This document shows positions 54,432-64,000 of a stretch of 64,000 nt of DNA, piece after piece; position 1 is the stretch's first letter; every line of letters starts with the position of its first letter. Made by a program: the position numbers and the translations under genes. This DNA comes from Nocardioides alcanivorans (GTDB lineage Bacteria; Actinomycetota; Actinomycetes; Propionibacteriales; Nocardioidaceae), in the NCBI RefSeq assembly GCF_021555175.1, contig NZ_JAKGRW010000057.1:124001-188000 (forward strand), read 5' to 3'. The notes beneath the pieces were generated by a model that saw nothing but the letters and a program-made list of their open reading frames with translations, made no database searches and was not told where the DNA came from.

Positions 54432-55740
54432 GGGGATCAGCGTAGTCAGTCTCGGCGTCGAGCGCGTCGGCCGGTGTCTCGAGACTGACGAGCACCCGGT
54501 CGACCCGGTTGCGTCGACCAGCGGTGCCCTCGGCCTCGAAGCGCAGCCCGTGGATCGCAGCGGCCGAGCCGGGGATCGGGACCCGGCCGAGTGCCTTGGC
54601 CAGCAGGCCGCCGACCGAGTCGACGTCTTCGTCGTCGACGTCGTGACCCGGGAAGAGCTCGTCGAGGTCGTCGATCGGGAAGCGCGAGGAGACCAGGAAG
54701 GAGCCGTCCTCACGGGCCTCGACCTCCACCTCACCGGCGTCGTACTCGTCGGTGATCTCGCCGACGATCTCCTCGAGCACGTCCTCGATGGTGACCAGGC
54801 CGGCAGTGCCGCCGTACTCGTCGACGACGACGGCGATGTGCTGGCGGCGCGCCTGCATCTCGGTCAGCAGGTCGTCGACCGGCTTGACCCCGGGCACCCA
54901 GTGGACGGTGCGCATGTGCTGGTCGATCCGCTCGGTCAGCTCGGCCTCGGCGTCGTCGAAGACCCGCTTGGAGACGTCCTTGAGGTAGGCGACGCCGATG
55001 ACGTCGTCGAGATTCTCGCCGACCACCGGCATCCGGGAGAAACCGCTGCGCAGGAAGAGCGAGAGCGCCTGCCGGAGGTTCCGGTGACGATCGATGAAGA
55101 CCACGTCGTTGCGCGGCACCATCACCTCGCGCACCACGGTGTCGCCGAGCTCGAAGACCGAGTGGATCATCTTGCGCTCACCGTCCTCGATGACGCTGGA
55201 CGCCTCCGCCATGTCGACGAGCTCGCGCAGTTCGGTCTCGGACGAGAACGGGCCGTCGCTGAAACCCTTGCCCGGGGTGAGTGCGTTGCCGAGCAGGATC
55301 ATCAGCTTGGGCAACGGGCCGAGGACCCGGGTGATGAGCACCAACGGTCCGGCCGACGCGAGTGCGACGGGCACCGAGTGCTGCCGGCCGACGGTGCGCG
55401 GCGCCACCCCGATCACCACGAAGGAGACGATGACCATGGCCCCGATCGTGATGAGCACGGTCTGCCACCAGCCCTCGACCGTCGACACCACCAGGTGGGT
55501 GGCCACCACGATGCTGGACACCTCGAAGAGCATGCGCAGGAAGAGCGCCGTGTTGAGGTACTGCGCCGGGTCGTCGAGCACCTGGAGCAGGCGGCGTGAG
55601 CCTGCCTTGCCCTCGGAGGCGATCTCCTCCGCCCGGGCGCGTGAGAAGGCACTCAGGGCGGCATCGGCCGCGGTCAGCAGCCCCGCCAGCACGACGAGGA
55701 CGACGATCGCGGTGAGCGACCAGAGATCCGCAGACTCCAT
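54424..55740 (-). CDS. Hemolysin C/CorC family membrane protein (DUF21-CBS-CorC)
   Basis: 438 residues: four N-terminal hydrophobic segments (DUF21/CNNM) to about residue 150, then two CBS domains (VREVMVPRNDVVFIDRHR with an MVPR start, and VHWVPGVKPVDDLLTEMQ) and a C-terminal CorC/HlyC transporter-associated domain (EDGSFLVSSRFPIDDLDELF). The family exports magnesium or related divalent ions; hemolysis is a historical label. It lies 6 bp after ybeY in the conserved phoH-ybeY-corC-cdd order. Confidence 0.92.
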   Translation of the reverse strand: MESADLWSLTAIVVLVVLAGLLTAADAALSAFSRARAEEIASEGKAGSRRLLQVLDDPAQYLNTALFLRMLFEVSSIVVATHLVVSTVEGWWQTVLITIGAMVIVSFVVIGVAPRTVGRQHSVPVALASAGPLVLITRVLGPLPKLMILLGNALTPGKGFSDGPFSSETELRELVDMAEASSVIEDGERKMIHSVFELGDTVVREVMVPRNDVVFIDRHRNLRQALSLFLRSGFSRMPVVGENLDDVIGVAYLKDVSKRVFDDAEAELTERIDQHMRTVHWVPGVKPVDDLLTEMQARRQHIAVVVDEYGGTAGLVTIEDVLEEIVGEITDEYDAGEVEVEAREDGSFLVSSRFPIDDLDELFPGHDVDDEDVDSVGGLLAKALGRVPIPGSAAAIHGLRFEAEGTAGRRNRVDRVLVSLETPADALDAETDYADPHA

Positions 55741-55746
55741 CGGGGA

Positions 55747-56207
55747 TCAGGCCTGCGTCGCGGCGGACTGCTGCCACTGCACGAGCAGGTCGGCCTGGAG
55801 GCCGAACATCTCCTTGTGCTCGTCCGGCTCGGCGTGGTCGTAGCCGAGCAGGTGCAAGATGCCGTGGACGGTGAGCAGGTCGATCTCGGCCTGCTTGCCG
55901 TGACCGGCGGTCTCACCCTGACGTTCGGCGATGGTCGGGCACAGCACCAGGTCGCCGAGCACGCCCTCCTCGAGCTCCGTGTTGACCAGGCCGGGGCGCA
56001 ACTCGTCCATCGGGAAGGCAAGCACGTCGGTGGGACCCTCCTTCTCCATCCACTGCTCGTTGAGATGGGCGATGGTCGGCTCGTCGACCGCCTTGATGCA
56101 CAGCTCGGCCTGCGGGTGCACCCGCATCTGGTCCATGACGAAGCGGCTCAGCCTCGAGAGCCGTTGCACGTCGAGCTCGTGCCCGGACTCGTTGATCACC
56201 TCGATGG

Positions 56208-56211
<4 letters not shown>
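55747..56211 (-). CDS. ybeY: Endoribonuclease YbeY
   Basis: 154 residues. 16S rRNA 3-prime maturation and 70S quality-control nuclease. The zinc-binding motif HGILHLLGYDH (H3xH5H type) is intact, with GPTDVLAFPMDE before it. ATGA overlap with phoH (stop 56208). Full length and unbroken. Confidence 0.95.
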
Positions 56212-57238
<1,027 letters not shown>

Positions 57239-57279
57239 CGTACGGCGCCGCCCCGCGGGGGCACATTCCCATGACCACC

Positions 57280-57342
57280 CGAAGTCGCCCGGATCCCAGC
57301 CGAGGTCGCCCGGATCCCAGCCGAGGTCGCCTGGAACACAGT
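57280..57342. repeat. 21-bp tandem repeat, three copies, upstream of phoH
   Basis: Units begin at 57280, 57301 and 57322. The first two (CGAAGTCGCCCGGATCCCAGC type) differ at one base, and the third is more diverged (CGAGGTCGCCTGGAACACAG). A decayed fourth unit may start at 57343. The array fills the gap between the phoH start and the HIT gene end. Low-order minisatellite; no coding potential is claimed. Confidence 0.75.
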
Positions 57343-57365
57343 CGAGAGCGCTCGGGTGGCGCCGA

Positions 57366-57713
57366 TCAGCCCGGTGGCCAGGTGAACGGGCGCCCGCCGA
57401 TCACGTGCAGATGCGCGTGGAAAACGGTCTGCTGCGCGGCCGCGCCGGTGTTGAAGACCGCGCGGTACCCCTCCAGCGCCTCCTGCTCGGCGACCGTGCG
57501 GGCCAGCAGGAACATGTCTGCCAACGTGTCGGGGGCTGCTTCGGCGACGGCGGCAGCGTTCTCGTGGTGACCACGCGGCACCACGAGAACATGGGTCGGC
57601 GCCTGCGGCATCAGGTCGCGGAAGGCCACCGACAGCTCGGTCTCCCCGACGATGTCGCCGGGAATCTCGCCGGCCGCGATCTTGCAGAAGATGCAGTCAG
57701 TGCTTGCGCTCAT
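57366..57713 (-). CDS. HIT-family nucleotide-binding hydrolase
   Basis: 115 residues. The histidine triad is HAHLHVIGG near the C-terminus and the N-terminal CIFCKIAAGEIPG carries the HINT-type CxxC. These enzymes hydrolyse nucleoside phosphoramidates or dinucleotide phosphates. Its place between rsmE and phoH is conserved in actinobacteria. ATG at 57713; the divergent sigma-factor gene begins about 90 bp away. Confidence 0.92.
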   Translation of the reverse strand: MSASTDCIFCKIAAGEIPGDIVGETELSVAFRDLMPQAPTHVLVVPRGHHENAAAVAEAAPDTLADMFLLARTVAEQEALEGYRAVFNTGAAAQQTVFHAHLHVIGGRPFTWPPG

Positions 57714-57799
57714 GGCGTGAGGATAACCACAGCCGGGATTCCGACACGTTGAGCCGCCCCGCAGGTAAACCGACCGCCCGGGACGCGCGTCGTACTAGC

Positions 57800-58389
57800 G
57801 TGACCACCCATGCACTCCTCTCGGATCGGGCAGACCCGGTGAGCCGGTCCCACGAGCCGTGGGACGCCGACACCGCGGTGAGCGCGCTCTATGCCGCGCA
57901 CTGGCGGCAACTCGTGCGCCTGTCGGTGCTGCTCGTGCGTGATGTCGGCACCGCCGAGGAGGTGGTGCAGGACGCGTTCATCGCAATGCACGGTCGCTGG
58001 CGCAAGTTGCGCGATCCCGACAAGGCACTTGCCTACCTGCGCCAGTCGGTGGTCAACCGCAGCCGGTCGGTGCTGCGCCACCGCAGCGTCGTCACCCGGC
58101 ACGAGGCCCGTGAAGCCCGTGCCCCGATGCCCACCGGGCCAGCCGCTGACGAAGAGGTCCTGGCAGGCGAGCTGCGCGCCGCCGTACTCGACGCCCTGGC
58201 TGCCCTCCCCGGCGCCAGCGCGAGGTGCTCGCACTGCGCTACTACCTGGACCTGTCCGAGGCCGACATCGCCGACACGCTCGGCATCAGCAGGGGCGCGG
58301 TCAAGTCGCACGCTTCCCGTGGGGCCGCCGCCCTGCGCACCCACCTGGCCGGCTCCGCGGCCGCCGGCACGACGGAGGAACGCCGATGA
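57800..58389 (+). CDS. ECF/SigE-family RNA polymerase sigma factor (one frame break)
   Basis: About 196 residues. Region 2: LYAAHWRQLVRLSVLLVRDV then AEEVVQDAFIAMHGRW; region 4 after correction: QREVLALRYYLDLSEADIAD then LGISRGAVKSHASRGAAAL. Frame breaks at the C run 58207-58210; one more C gives LPRRQREVL. GTG at 57800 (VTTHALLSD) or GTG 57839; no clear ribosome binding site. Its stop overlaps the ATG of a membrane protein with an unusual cytoplasmic N-terminus, which may be its partner. Confidence 0.85.
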
Positions 58390-59453
58390 ACCAACACGAC
58401 GACGAGATCCGTCGCCTCCTCAACGAGGCCGTCGGCGATGTCGAACCGCACGAGGGAATCACCACCATCAAGAGCAAGACCAAGGAGAAGAAGATGTCCG
58501 CACGACGTCCCGTCCTCTTCGGCGCCGGTGGCGCCGCGATCGCCACTGCCGCCGTGATCGGGGTGATCGCCTGGTCCGGCGGGTTCGGCGGCGACGACAA
58601 GAAGGACGACGCCAATCCCGCAGGCTCGCCCACCGACGACACCTCCCAGAGCACGTCCGAGGACCCCAGTCCGACCGAGGCCGAGACGAGCGACACGACC
58701 TCCGAGACCGACGAGCCCGTCGAGTCCTCCGCGGTCGCCGTCTACTACGTCGGCGATGCTGGTCGTGGTCCGGTGCTCTACCGGGAGTTCCAGAGCCTGT
58801 CGGGCAGCGACAAGCTGACCCCCGCCCTGGAGGCGGCCGTCGTCGGCACACCCAACGACCCCGACTACCGCAGTGCCTGGCCCGACGGCACCGCGGTCAA
58901 CTCCGCGGAGGCAACCTCCGATCTCATCACCGTCGACCTGGGTGGTGTCCCCGCAGACCTGGCGTCCGGCGTCACGGCCCGCGAGGCCAAGATGGCCCTG
59001 CAGCAGCTCGTGTACACCGCCCAGGCAGCCAACGGCGAGGGCCGGGTGCCGGTGCAGATCACCCTCGGCGGCTCGCCCAGCGACACCATCCTGGGCGTCC
59101 CGACCGCCGAGCCGCTCAACGCCGGCAAGGCGACCAAGACGCTGTCGTTGATGAGCATCAGCTCACCGTCCGAGGGCGCCACCGTCTCGGGCTCCTTCAC
59201 GGCCACCGGCGTCAACAACGGCTTCGAGGCCTGGGTCGGCTACCAGATCCTCAAGGACGGCGAAGAGGTCGCCTCCGGCTTCGGCACCGCCGAGGGCTGG
59301 ATGGACGAGAAGCTCTTCCCCTGGGAGGTCGAGATCGACGTCAGTGACCTGGAGCCGGGCGAGTACGTCCTCCGTTTCCACAACGACGACCCCTCCGGCG
59401 GCGCTGAGGGCTCCGGCCCCGACGAGGACACACGCACCATCGTCGTCGAGTGA
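58386..59453 (+). CDS. Membrane-anchored GerMN-Gmad2 protein, possible sigma-factor partner
   Basis: 355 residues. A ~45-residue cytoplasmic start (MNQHDDEIRRLLNEAVGDVE...), one membrane helix (AIATAAVIGVIAWSGGF), a Ser/Thr/Asp/Glu linker, a GerMN domain (VYYVGDAGRGPVLYREFQ; ITVDLGGVPADL) and a C-terminal Gmad2 Ig-like domain (ISSPSEGATVSGSFTATG; residues ~258-275). GerMN/Gmad2 proteins act at the cell envelope. The acidic N-terminus beginning DDEIRRLLNEAV resembles anti-sigma N-termini coupled to SigE-type factors; ATGA overlap supports this (inference). Confidence 0.78.
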   Translation: MNQHDDEIRRLLNEAVGDVEPHEGITTIKSKTKEKKMSARRPVLFGAGGAAIATAAVIGVIAWSGGFGGDDKKDDANPAGSPTDDTSQSTSEDPSPTEAETSDTTSETDEPVESSAVAVYYVGDAGRGPVLYREFQSLSGSDKLTPALEAAVVGTPNDPDYRSAWPDGTAVNSAEATSDLITVDLGGVPADLASGVTAREAKMALQQLVYTAQAANGEGRVPVQITLGGSPSDTILGVPTAEPLNAGKATKTLSLMSISSPSEGATVSGSFTATGVNNGFEAWVGYQILKDGEEVASGFGTAEGWMDEKLFPWEVEIDVSDLEPGEYVLRFHNDDPSGGAEGSGPDEDTRTIVVE

Positions 59454-59471
59454 CCAACCCCCAGCTGGGTT

Positions 59472-59528
59472 AGTCCCTGACGTTCTTGCTCCCAAGAATT
59501 CGATCTTGGTGCAAGAACGTCAGGGACT
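59472..59528. terminator. Nested inverted repeat between convergent genes
   Basis: AGTCCCTGACGTTCTTG at 59472-59488 pairs perfectly with 59512-59528 (17-bp arms). Inside the loop CCAAGA/TCTTGG (59492-59497 and 59504-59509) forms a second stem with an ATTCGA loop. It lies 18 bp after the GerMN stop and 38 bp after the convergent P450 stop. Most likely a bidirectional terminator; the structure with two stacked stems is longer than needed. Confidence 0.65.
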
Positions 59529-59566
59529 ATCTGGTCCTGGCCGTCGCTGCCGGGGTACGGCGTCGC

Positions 59567-60835
59567 TCAGCCGTGGGGACGGACGAGCACCTGGCGCACG
59601 CCGTAGACCAGGGAGCTCGGCATGAACTCGTGGTCGTCGTCGGTGAGGTGCATCTCGGGGAAACGCTGGGCGATGGCGGGGTACGCCGCACGGAGCTCCA
59701 TGCGCGCCAGCTCGGCGCCGACACAGCGATGGATGCCGTGCCCGAAGGCGAGGTGCGAGCGGACCGGGCGGTCCGGGTCGAAGCTGTCGGGAGCGTCGCC
59801 GAAGACCGGATCACGGTCAGCGCCGGGCAACGAGACCAGCACCACGTCGCCGGCGTGCACGTGCTGACCGCCCACCACGACGTCCTGCTTGGCGAATCGT
59901 GGGAAGGCCACCTGCACCACCGACAGATAGCGCAGCAGCTCCTCCACCGCCGGGGCGACGAAGTCGGGCTCGGCCCCCATCCGCTTCCAGGCGGTCGAGT
60001 GCCCCAGCAGCACCGAGGTGCCCATGGCGAGCATGCCCGCGCTGGTCTCCATGCCGCCGGTGAAGACCCCGTCGGCGAGGCCCGCCAGGTCGTAGTCGGA
60101 GATCTCGTCGCCCTGCTCCCGGATGATCTGGCCGATCAGCCCGGGACCGGGCTCCCGTCGTTGCCGTGCCGTCGCCTCCTTCAGGAACTCGCGGGACTCC
60201 GAGATCGCACCGAGCGCCCCCACCCCACCGGTCGTCACGTCGAAGCGGGCGTGACCGAGCTCGCGGAACGTCTCGCGGTCCTTGTCGGGAAGACCGAGCA
60301 GCTCACAGATCATGAGGAACGGGATGGGAAAGGCGAAGGACGGCACCAGGTCGACGACGTCATGAACCCGCGCACGGGACTCGATCTCGTCGAGCTGACC
60401 GGCGATGATCCGGTCCAGCGACGGTTGGATCCGCTGCAGCCGGCGCATCGTGAACTCCGGCGTGATGAGGCGGCGCAACCGGGTGTGGTCGGGCGGGTCG
60501 GTGAACCCGAGCCCACCGATGTCTCCGTCGGCGGCCCCACGCTTGCCCACGTAGGGCCTGATGTCGGTACTGAACACGTCTTGCTCGGTCAACGCCTGCC
60601 GCCCGGCCTCCTCGCCGGTGACGAGCCAGATGTCGATGCCCAACAACGATCCCAGCTTGTGCACCGGATCGACCGCCCGGACCTCGGCCAGTCGTGCCGG
60701 CGGGTCGAACCCATCACGCTTCAGCGGCCACGAGAGGCTGTCGGGGATCTTGTCCAGGCGCGACAGATCGACTGACCGAGCGGGCATCAGCCGCAGCGCA
60801 CCGCGCCGCACCAGCCCCAGTAGTTGTCGCTTCAT
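59567..60835 (-). CDS. Cytochrome P450
   Basis: 422 residues. Heme ligand Cys371 in FGHGIHRCVG; the ExxR helix lies in VEELLRYLSVVQ; the I-helix reads FTGGMETSAGMLA, with Ser in place of the usual second Thr of the A/G-G-x-E/D-T-T motif. The N-terminus is soluble, as in bacterial class I enzymes. No ferredoxin or reductase gene adjoins it. It interrupts the conserved HIT-rsmE order together with the sigma/GerMN pair. Substrate unknown. Confidence 0.88.
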   Translation of the reverse strand: MKRQLLGLVRRGALRLMPARSVDLSRLDKIPDSLSWPLKRDGFDPPARLAEVRAVDPVHKLGSLLGIDIWLVTGEEAGRQALTEQDVFSTDIRPYVGKRGAADGDIGGLGFTDPPDHTRLRRLITPEFTMRRLQRIQPSLDRIIAGQLDEIESRARVHDVVDLVPSFAFPIPFLMICELLGLPDKDRETFRELGHARFDVTTGGVGALGAISESREFLKEATARQRREPGPGLIGQIIREQGDEISDYDLAGLADGVFTGGMETSAGMLAMGTSVLLGHSTAWKRMGAEPDFVAPAVEELLRYLSVVQVAFPRFAKQDVVVGGQHVHAGDVVLVSLPGADRDPVFGDAPDSFDPDRPVRSHLAFGHGIHRCVGAELARMELRAAYPAIAQRFPEMHLTDDDHEFMPSSLVYGVRQVLVRPHG

Positions 60836-60909
60836 GAGTCAAGACTCTCCCACCCTGAGGGCCGTTTGAATCAGGGATCCCCCTGAACGGCCCCGAGATC
60901 ACGCAGAAC

Positions 60910-61650
60910 CTAGTGCCAGCGCGCCGAGCCCGCCAACAAGGCGGACATCGCCGCCACCCCTGCCGTGGAGGTCCGCAGCACCTCCGGCCCCAACCGTACG
61001 GCGGGTGCCCCGGCCCGTGCGAAGGCTTCGACCTCCTCCGGACTCACCCCACCCTCGGGACCGACGACGAGCACGATCGGCCCGGTCGCGTCCGGAACCA
61101 GACCGGCCAGCGGCATCGTCGCCTCCTCGTGGAGCACGAAGACCTGGGCAGCATCGGCGACGAGCGCCAGGACCTCGTCGGTCGAGGCGATCGGTGTGAC
61201 GTCGGGGAACCAGCTCCGGCGGGCCTGCTTGGCAGCCTCACGCGCGGTTGCCGCCCACTTGTTGCGGGACTTCTCGGCCCGTTCACCGCGCCAGAGCGCC
61301 ACGCAGCGTTGCGCCGCCCACGGCACGATCGTGTCGACACCGAGCTCGGTGAGCATCTCCACGGCAAGCTCTCCGCGCTCACCCTTCGGCACGGCCTGCA
61401 CCACTGTGAACTCGGGCCCCGGACGCGCCAGGAACCGGTGCGCGTCGACGCGCACCGTGAAACGGCGCTTGGCCACCTCGTCGACGGTGCCGGTCAGGGA
61501 CGTGCCACGTCCGTCGGTCAGCACCACCTCCTCACCGACTCGGAGCCGGCGTACGGCCACCGCGTGGTGGGCCTCGTCGCCGGTCACCTCGACCAGTGAC
61601 CCGACCTCGGCGCCCCCGAGCTCAGGGACCCAGTGCACGTGGGCGCTCAT
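60910..61650 (-). CDS. rsmE: 16S rRNA (uracil-1498-N3)-methyltransferase
   Basis: 246 residues. PUA-like N-terminus with the EAHHAVAVRRLRVGEEVVLTDG region, then the SPOUT domain with VQAVPKGERGELAVEMLTEL, VGPEGGVSPEE and LGPEVLRTSTAGVAAMSALL, which form the SAM-binding knot. ATG at 61650 (MSAHVHW) sits 4 bp after the dnaJ stop. Intact frame. Conserved hrcA-dnaJ-rsmE order. Confidence 0.94.
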   Translation of the reverse strand: MSAHVHWVPELGGAEVGSLVEVTGDEAHHAVAVRRLRVGEEVVLTDGRGTSLTGTVDEVAKRRFTVRVDAHRFLARPGPEFTVVQAVPKGERGELAVEMLTELGVDTIVPWAAQRCVALWRGERAEKSRNKWAATAREAAKQARRSWFPDVTPIASTDEVLALVADAAQVFVLHEEATMPLAGLVPDATGPIVLVVGPEGGVSPEEVEAFARAGAPAVRLGPEVLRTSTAGVAAMSALLAGSARWH

Positions 61651-61654
61651 GCGA

Positions 61655-62829
61655 TCAGTGCGGGTTGAACGCGTCGCGCAGGCGACCGAAGACGGACTTG
61701 TGCTGGTTGTTGAGCGCACCCTGCGGCGCCTCCTCGCCCCGCAGCGCCGCCAGTTCGCGCAGCAACTCGCCCTGACGCTCGTCGAGCTTCGACGGGGTGT
61801 CGACGATGACGGTGACGATCAGGTCGCCGCGACCGGTCGAGCGGAGCCCGGGAACGCCGCGCGCCCGCAGGACCTGCTCGGTGCCGGACTGCGTGCCGGG
61901 CGCGATGTCGAGGGTGAACTCGGTCTCGACCTCACTGCCCTCCCCGGCGACATCGGCCTCGAGCGTCGGCAGTGTGAGCCGGGTGCCCAACGCCGCTGCC
62001 GTCATCGGCACGCTGACCTGGCACAGCAGGTCGTTGCCGCGACGCTTGAAGGTGTCGTGGGGGCCACCTGGATCTCGACGAAGAGGTCGCCGGCCGGACC
62101 GCCACCCGGGCCGACCTCGCCCTGACCGGAGAGCTGCACCCGGGTGCCCGTGTCGACTCCGGCAGGGATCTTGACGGTGATGGTGCGACGCGAACGCACC
62201 CGGCCGTCGCCCGAGCAGTCGCGGCAGGGGTCGGGGATCGTGCTGCCGAATCCCCGGCAGGCGGGGCAGGGACGCAACGTGCGGATCTCACCGAGGAAGG
62301 ACCGTTGCACCTGGGCCACCTCGCCGGCCCCGTGGCAGGTGACGCAGGTGACCGGGTGGCTGCCGGCAGCAGCACCCTCGCCCTTGCAGGTCTCACACAG
62401 CACCGCGGTGTCGACCTTGAGTTCGTGGGTGACACCGAAGGCGGCCTCGGCGAGCTCGATCTCGAGACGGATGAGGGCATCCTGGCCACGGCGTACCCGC
62501 GATCGCGGGCCCCTGCCGCCTTGGGCCTGTCCCCCCTGGCCGCCGAAGAAGGCGTCCATGATGTCGGTGAAGGAGAAGCCGGCCCCCTGCCCGAAGCCGC
62601 CACCCATGCCGCCGCCGAAGGGATCGCCGCCCCGGTCGTAGTGGGCGCGCTTGTCGGGGTCGCTCAGCACCTCGTAGGCGTGGCTGACCTCCTTGAACTT
62701 CTCCTGCGTCTCCGGGTCGGGGTTGACGTCGGGGTGCAGCTGACGCGCCAGCTTCCGGTAGGCCTTCTTGATGGTCGCGTCGTCGGCGTCCCGGGAGACC
62801 CCGAGGAGCTCGTAGAGATCCTGACTCAT
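61655..62829 (-). CDS. dnaJ: Molecular chaperone DnaJ (one frame break)
   Basis: About 391 residues. J-domain with KKAYRKLARQLHPDVNPDP (HPD), a Gly/Phe-rich region (GGGMGGGFGQGAGF), four zinc CxxCxGxG repeats (CETCKGEG, CVTCHGAG, CPACRGFG, CRDCSGDG) and the C-terminal substrate domain. The frame breaks at the run 62059-62063 (EIQVAP); one base restores HDTFKRRGNDLLCQVSVPMT. This is the DnaJ2/HrcA-linked copy. Downstream of hrcA, so under CIRCE control. Confidence 0.94.
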
Positions 62830-62868
62830 CTGTCCTTCTGTGTTCTCGTCTGTACCTGACCGGGCGGG

Positions 62869-63889
62869 TCAGGCCTCGTCAAGGATGCGGGAGACGTATC
62901 GGGCCACGGCCCGCACGCTGGCCATGGTGCCGGGATAGTCCATGCGGGTGGGGCCGACGATGCCGAGCGAGGCGACCGACTGCTCACCCGGGCCGTAACC
63001 CGCGGCCACCACGCTGGTGGTGGCCAGGCTCTGCACGGGTCCCTCGTGACCGATCCGGACGGTGACCAGCCCGTCGCTGCCGGTCTCTCCAATCAGCTTG
63101 AGAAGCACGACATGCTCCTCGATCGCCTCCAGCAGGGGCCGGATGGTGGTGTCGAACTCGCCGAACCGGGTCAGGTTGGCTGCGCCGCTCACTGCGACGC
63201 GCCCGTCCGACCGATGATCGGACATGGCCTCGCGCACCACGGTGGCGACCAGCCGGCCGGCCGCGGCGAGCTCCGGGCGCAAGGTTGCGCCGTACTCCCC
63301 AGCGCCGTGACCGCGTCTGCGATCAGGGAGCCGGAGACGGCGGAGTTGAGGGTGGTGCGCAGTTCGACGAGGCCGTCGTCGGAGACCTCGGTGTCGAGCT
63401 CGACCAGGCGCTGTTCGACGCGACCGGTGCTGAGGATGAGTACGGCGAGCAGGCGAGTCGGCGTCAGCGACACCAGCTCCACGTGGCGCACGGTGCTGTT
63501 GCTGAGCGTCGGGTACTGCACGACCGCCACCTGGCGGGTGAGCTGGGAGAGCAGCCGGACGCTGCGCTGCACCACGTCGTCGACGTCGACGGCGCCGTCG
63601 AGGAACGAGGCGATGGCCCGTCGCTCGGCCGTCGACATCGGCTTGACCTGGGTCAAGCGGTCGACGAAGAGCCGGTAGCCCTTGTCTGTCGGCACCCGAC
63701 CGGCGCTGGTGTGCGGCTGGGTGATGAACCCCTCGTCCTCCAGGGCGGCCATGTCGTTGCGGACCGTCGCCGGGGAGACCCCAGTTGGTGCCGCTCGACC
63801 AAGGCCTTGGAGCCGACCGGTTCCTCCGTGGAGACGTAGTCCTCCACGATGGCTCGGAGCACCGCCAGCCGCCGGTCCTCGACAACCAT
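62869..63889 (-). CDS. hrcA: Heat-inducible repressor HrcA (two frame breaks)
   Basis: About 340 residues. Winged helix: LAVLRAIVEDYVSTEEPVGS, then VSPATVRNDMAALEDEGFIT, then PHTSAGRVPTDKGYRLFVD; the effector domain runs to GPTRMDYPGTMASVRAVARY. Breaks at 63779-63782 (HQLG/VSPATV) and 63297-63300 (VTALG/EYGATL); one base at each joins three ORFs. ATG at 63889 has AGGAGG at 6-8 bases. Represses its own operon by binding the CIRCE element just upstream. Confidence 0.93.
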
Positions 63890-63920
63890 CGCTCCTCCTC
63901 GCCTTCCGACGCTGCCTGTC

Positions 63921-63945
63921 TGGCACTCACTCGATCCGAGTGCCA
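63921..63945. promoter_or_regulatory. CIRCE operator
   Basis: TGGCACTC-N9-GAGTGCCA, the perfect HrcA-binding inverted repeat with the standard 9-base spacer, 32 bp upstream of the hrcA ATG. Heat or misfolded protein releases HrcA and induces hrcA-dnaJ. The 55 bases beyond it to the window end hold nothing I can assign. Confidence 0.93.
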
Positions 63946-64000
63946 AGGATACTCCGGGGCCGGGCAGGAGTCCGCTTCGGCGTTCGGCGGGGCGCCACAA

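Overview
The window looks like chromosomal DNA of a high-GC actinomycete close to Nocardioides (Nocardioidaceae). GC is high by eye, GTG starts are frequent, and a DUF222/13E12-type HNH gene is present. A tmsAB-type pair for 10-methyl branched fatty acids (tuberculostearic acid) is also present, as is the actinobacterial core block hrcA-dnaJ-rsmE-HIT-phoH-ybeY-corC-cdd-era-leuA-recO-uppS-zur-znu-glyS-dusB. Genus is an inference; no rRNA is present.

Layout. 1-9.5 kb (core): partial dusB, a lipoprotein, glyS, a guanidine-III riboswitch with a Gdx-type exporter and a small monooxygenase-fold protein, the Zur-controlled zinc importer znuACB-zur, uppS, a MarR regulator, recO and a MOSC protein. 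9.7-16.5 kb: divergent acyl-CoA catabolism genes around a TetR regulator (SDR, acyl-CoA dehydrogenase and APH-like kinase on the minus strand; two enoyl-CoA hydratases and a dehydrogenase on the plus strand). 16.5-18 kb: an IS30-family element sitting in the middle of a palindrome. 18-23 kb: a fused indolepyruvate:ferredoxin oxidoreductase and a PucR-type regulator. 23-38 kb: a ten-gene minus-strand operon (peptide/opine/nickel-type ABC importer, two mandelate-racemase-family dehydratases, an IlvD/Edd-type dehydratase, an oxidoreductase, a 2-oxo-acid hydratase), followed by two TetR regulators, a ketopantoate-reductase-like protein and a nitronate monooxygenase. Both promoter regions carry copies of the same TTGAC-N6-GTCAA-type palindrome. 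38-41 kb: an AraC regulator opposite a cupin and an acyl-CoA synthetase, then a pore-less voltage-sensor-like membrane protein. 42-44.8 kb: a scar zone with remnants of three genes around an intact HNH gene. 44.8-64 kb (core again): GNAT, leuA with a leader peptide, a flavodoxin, two septum-formation lipoproteins, era, a siderophore-interacting protein, tmsBA, a cytidine-deaminase-fold protein, corC, ybeY, phoH, HIT, an ECF sigma factor with a GerMN protein, a P450, rsmE, dnaJ, and hrcA with a CIRCE element.

Data quality matters here. More than twenty otherwise well conserved genes, including glyS, uppS, leuA, phoH, dnaJ and hrcA, each lose frame once or more. Nearly always this happens at a run of G or C, and one extra base restores the protein. 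This pattern is best explained by systematic homopolymer undercalling in the assembly rather than gene decay. I annotate such genes over their full span as single CDSs and give the site of each break.

The most interesting biology is: the guanidine-III riboswitch with a coupled monooxygenase-fold gene; the APH kinase/dehydrogenase set that resembles 4-hydroxyacyl-CoA catabolism; the shared operator in the catabolic island; the leuA leader that appears able to mask the leuA ribosome binding site; and the roughly 35-kb accessory block inserted between recO and leuA.
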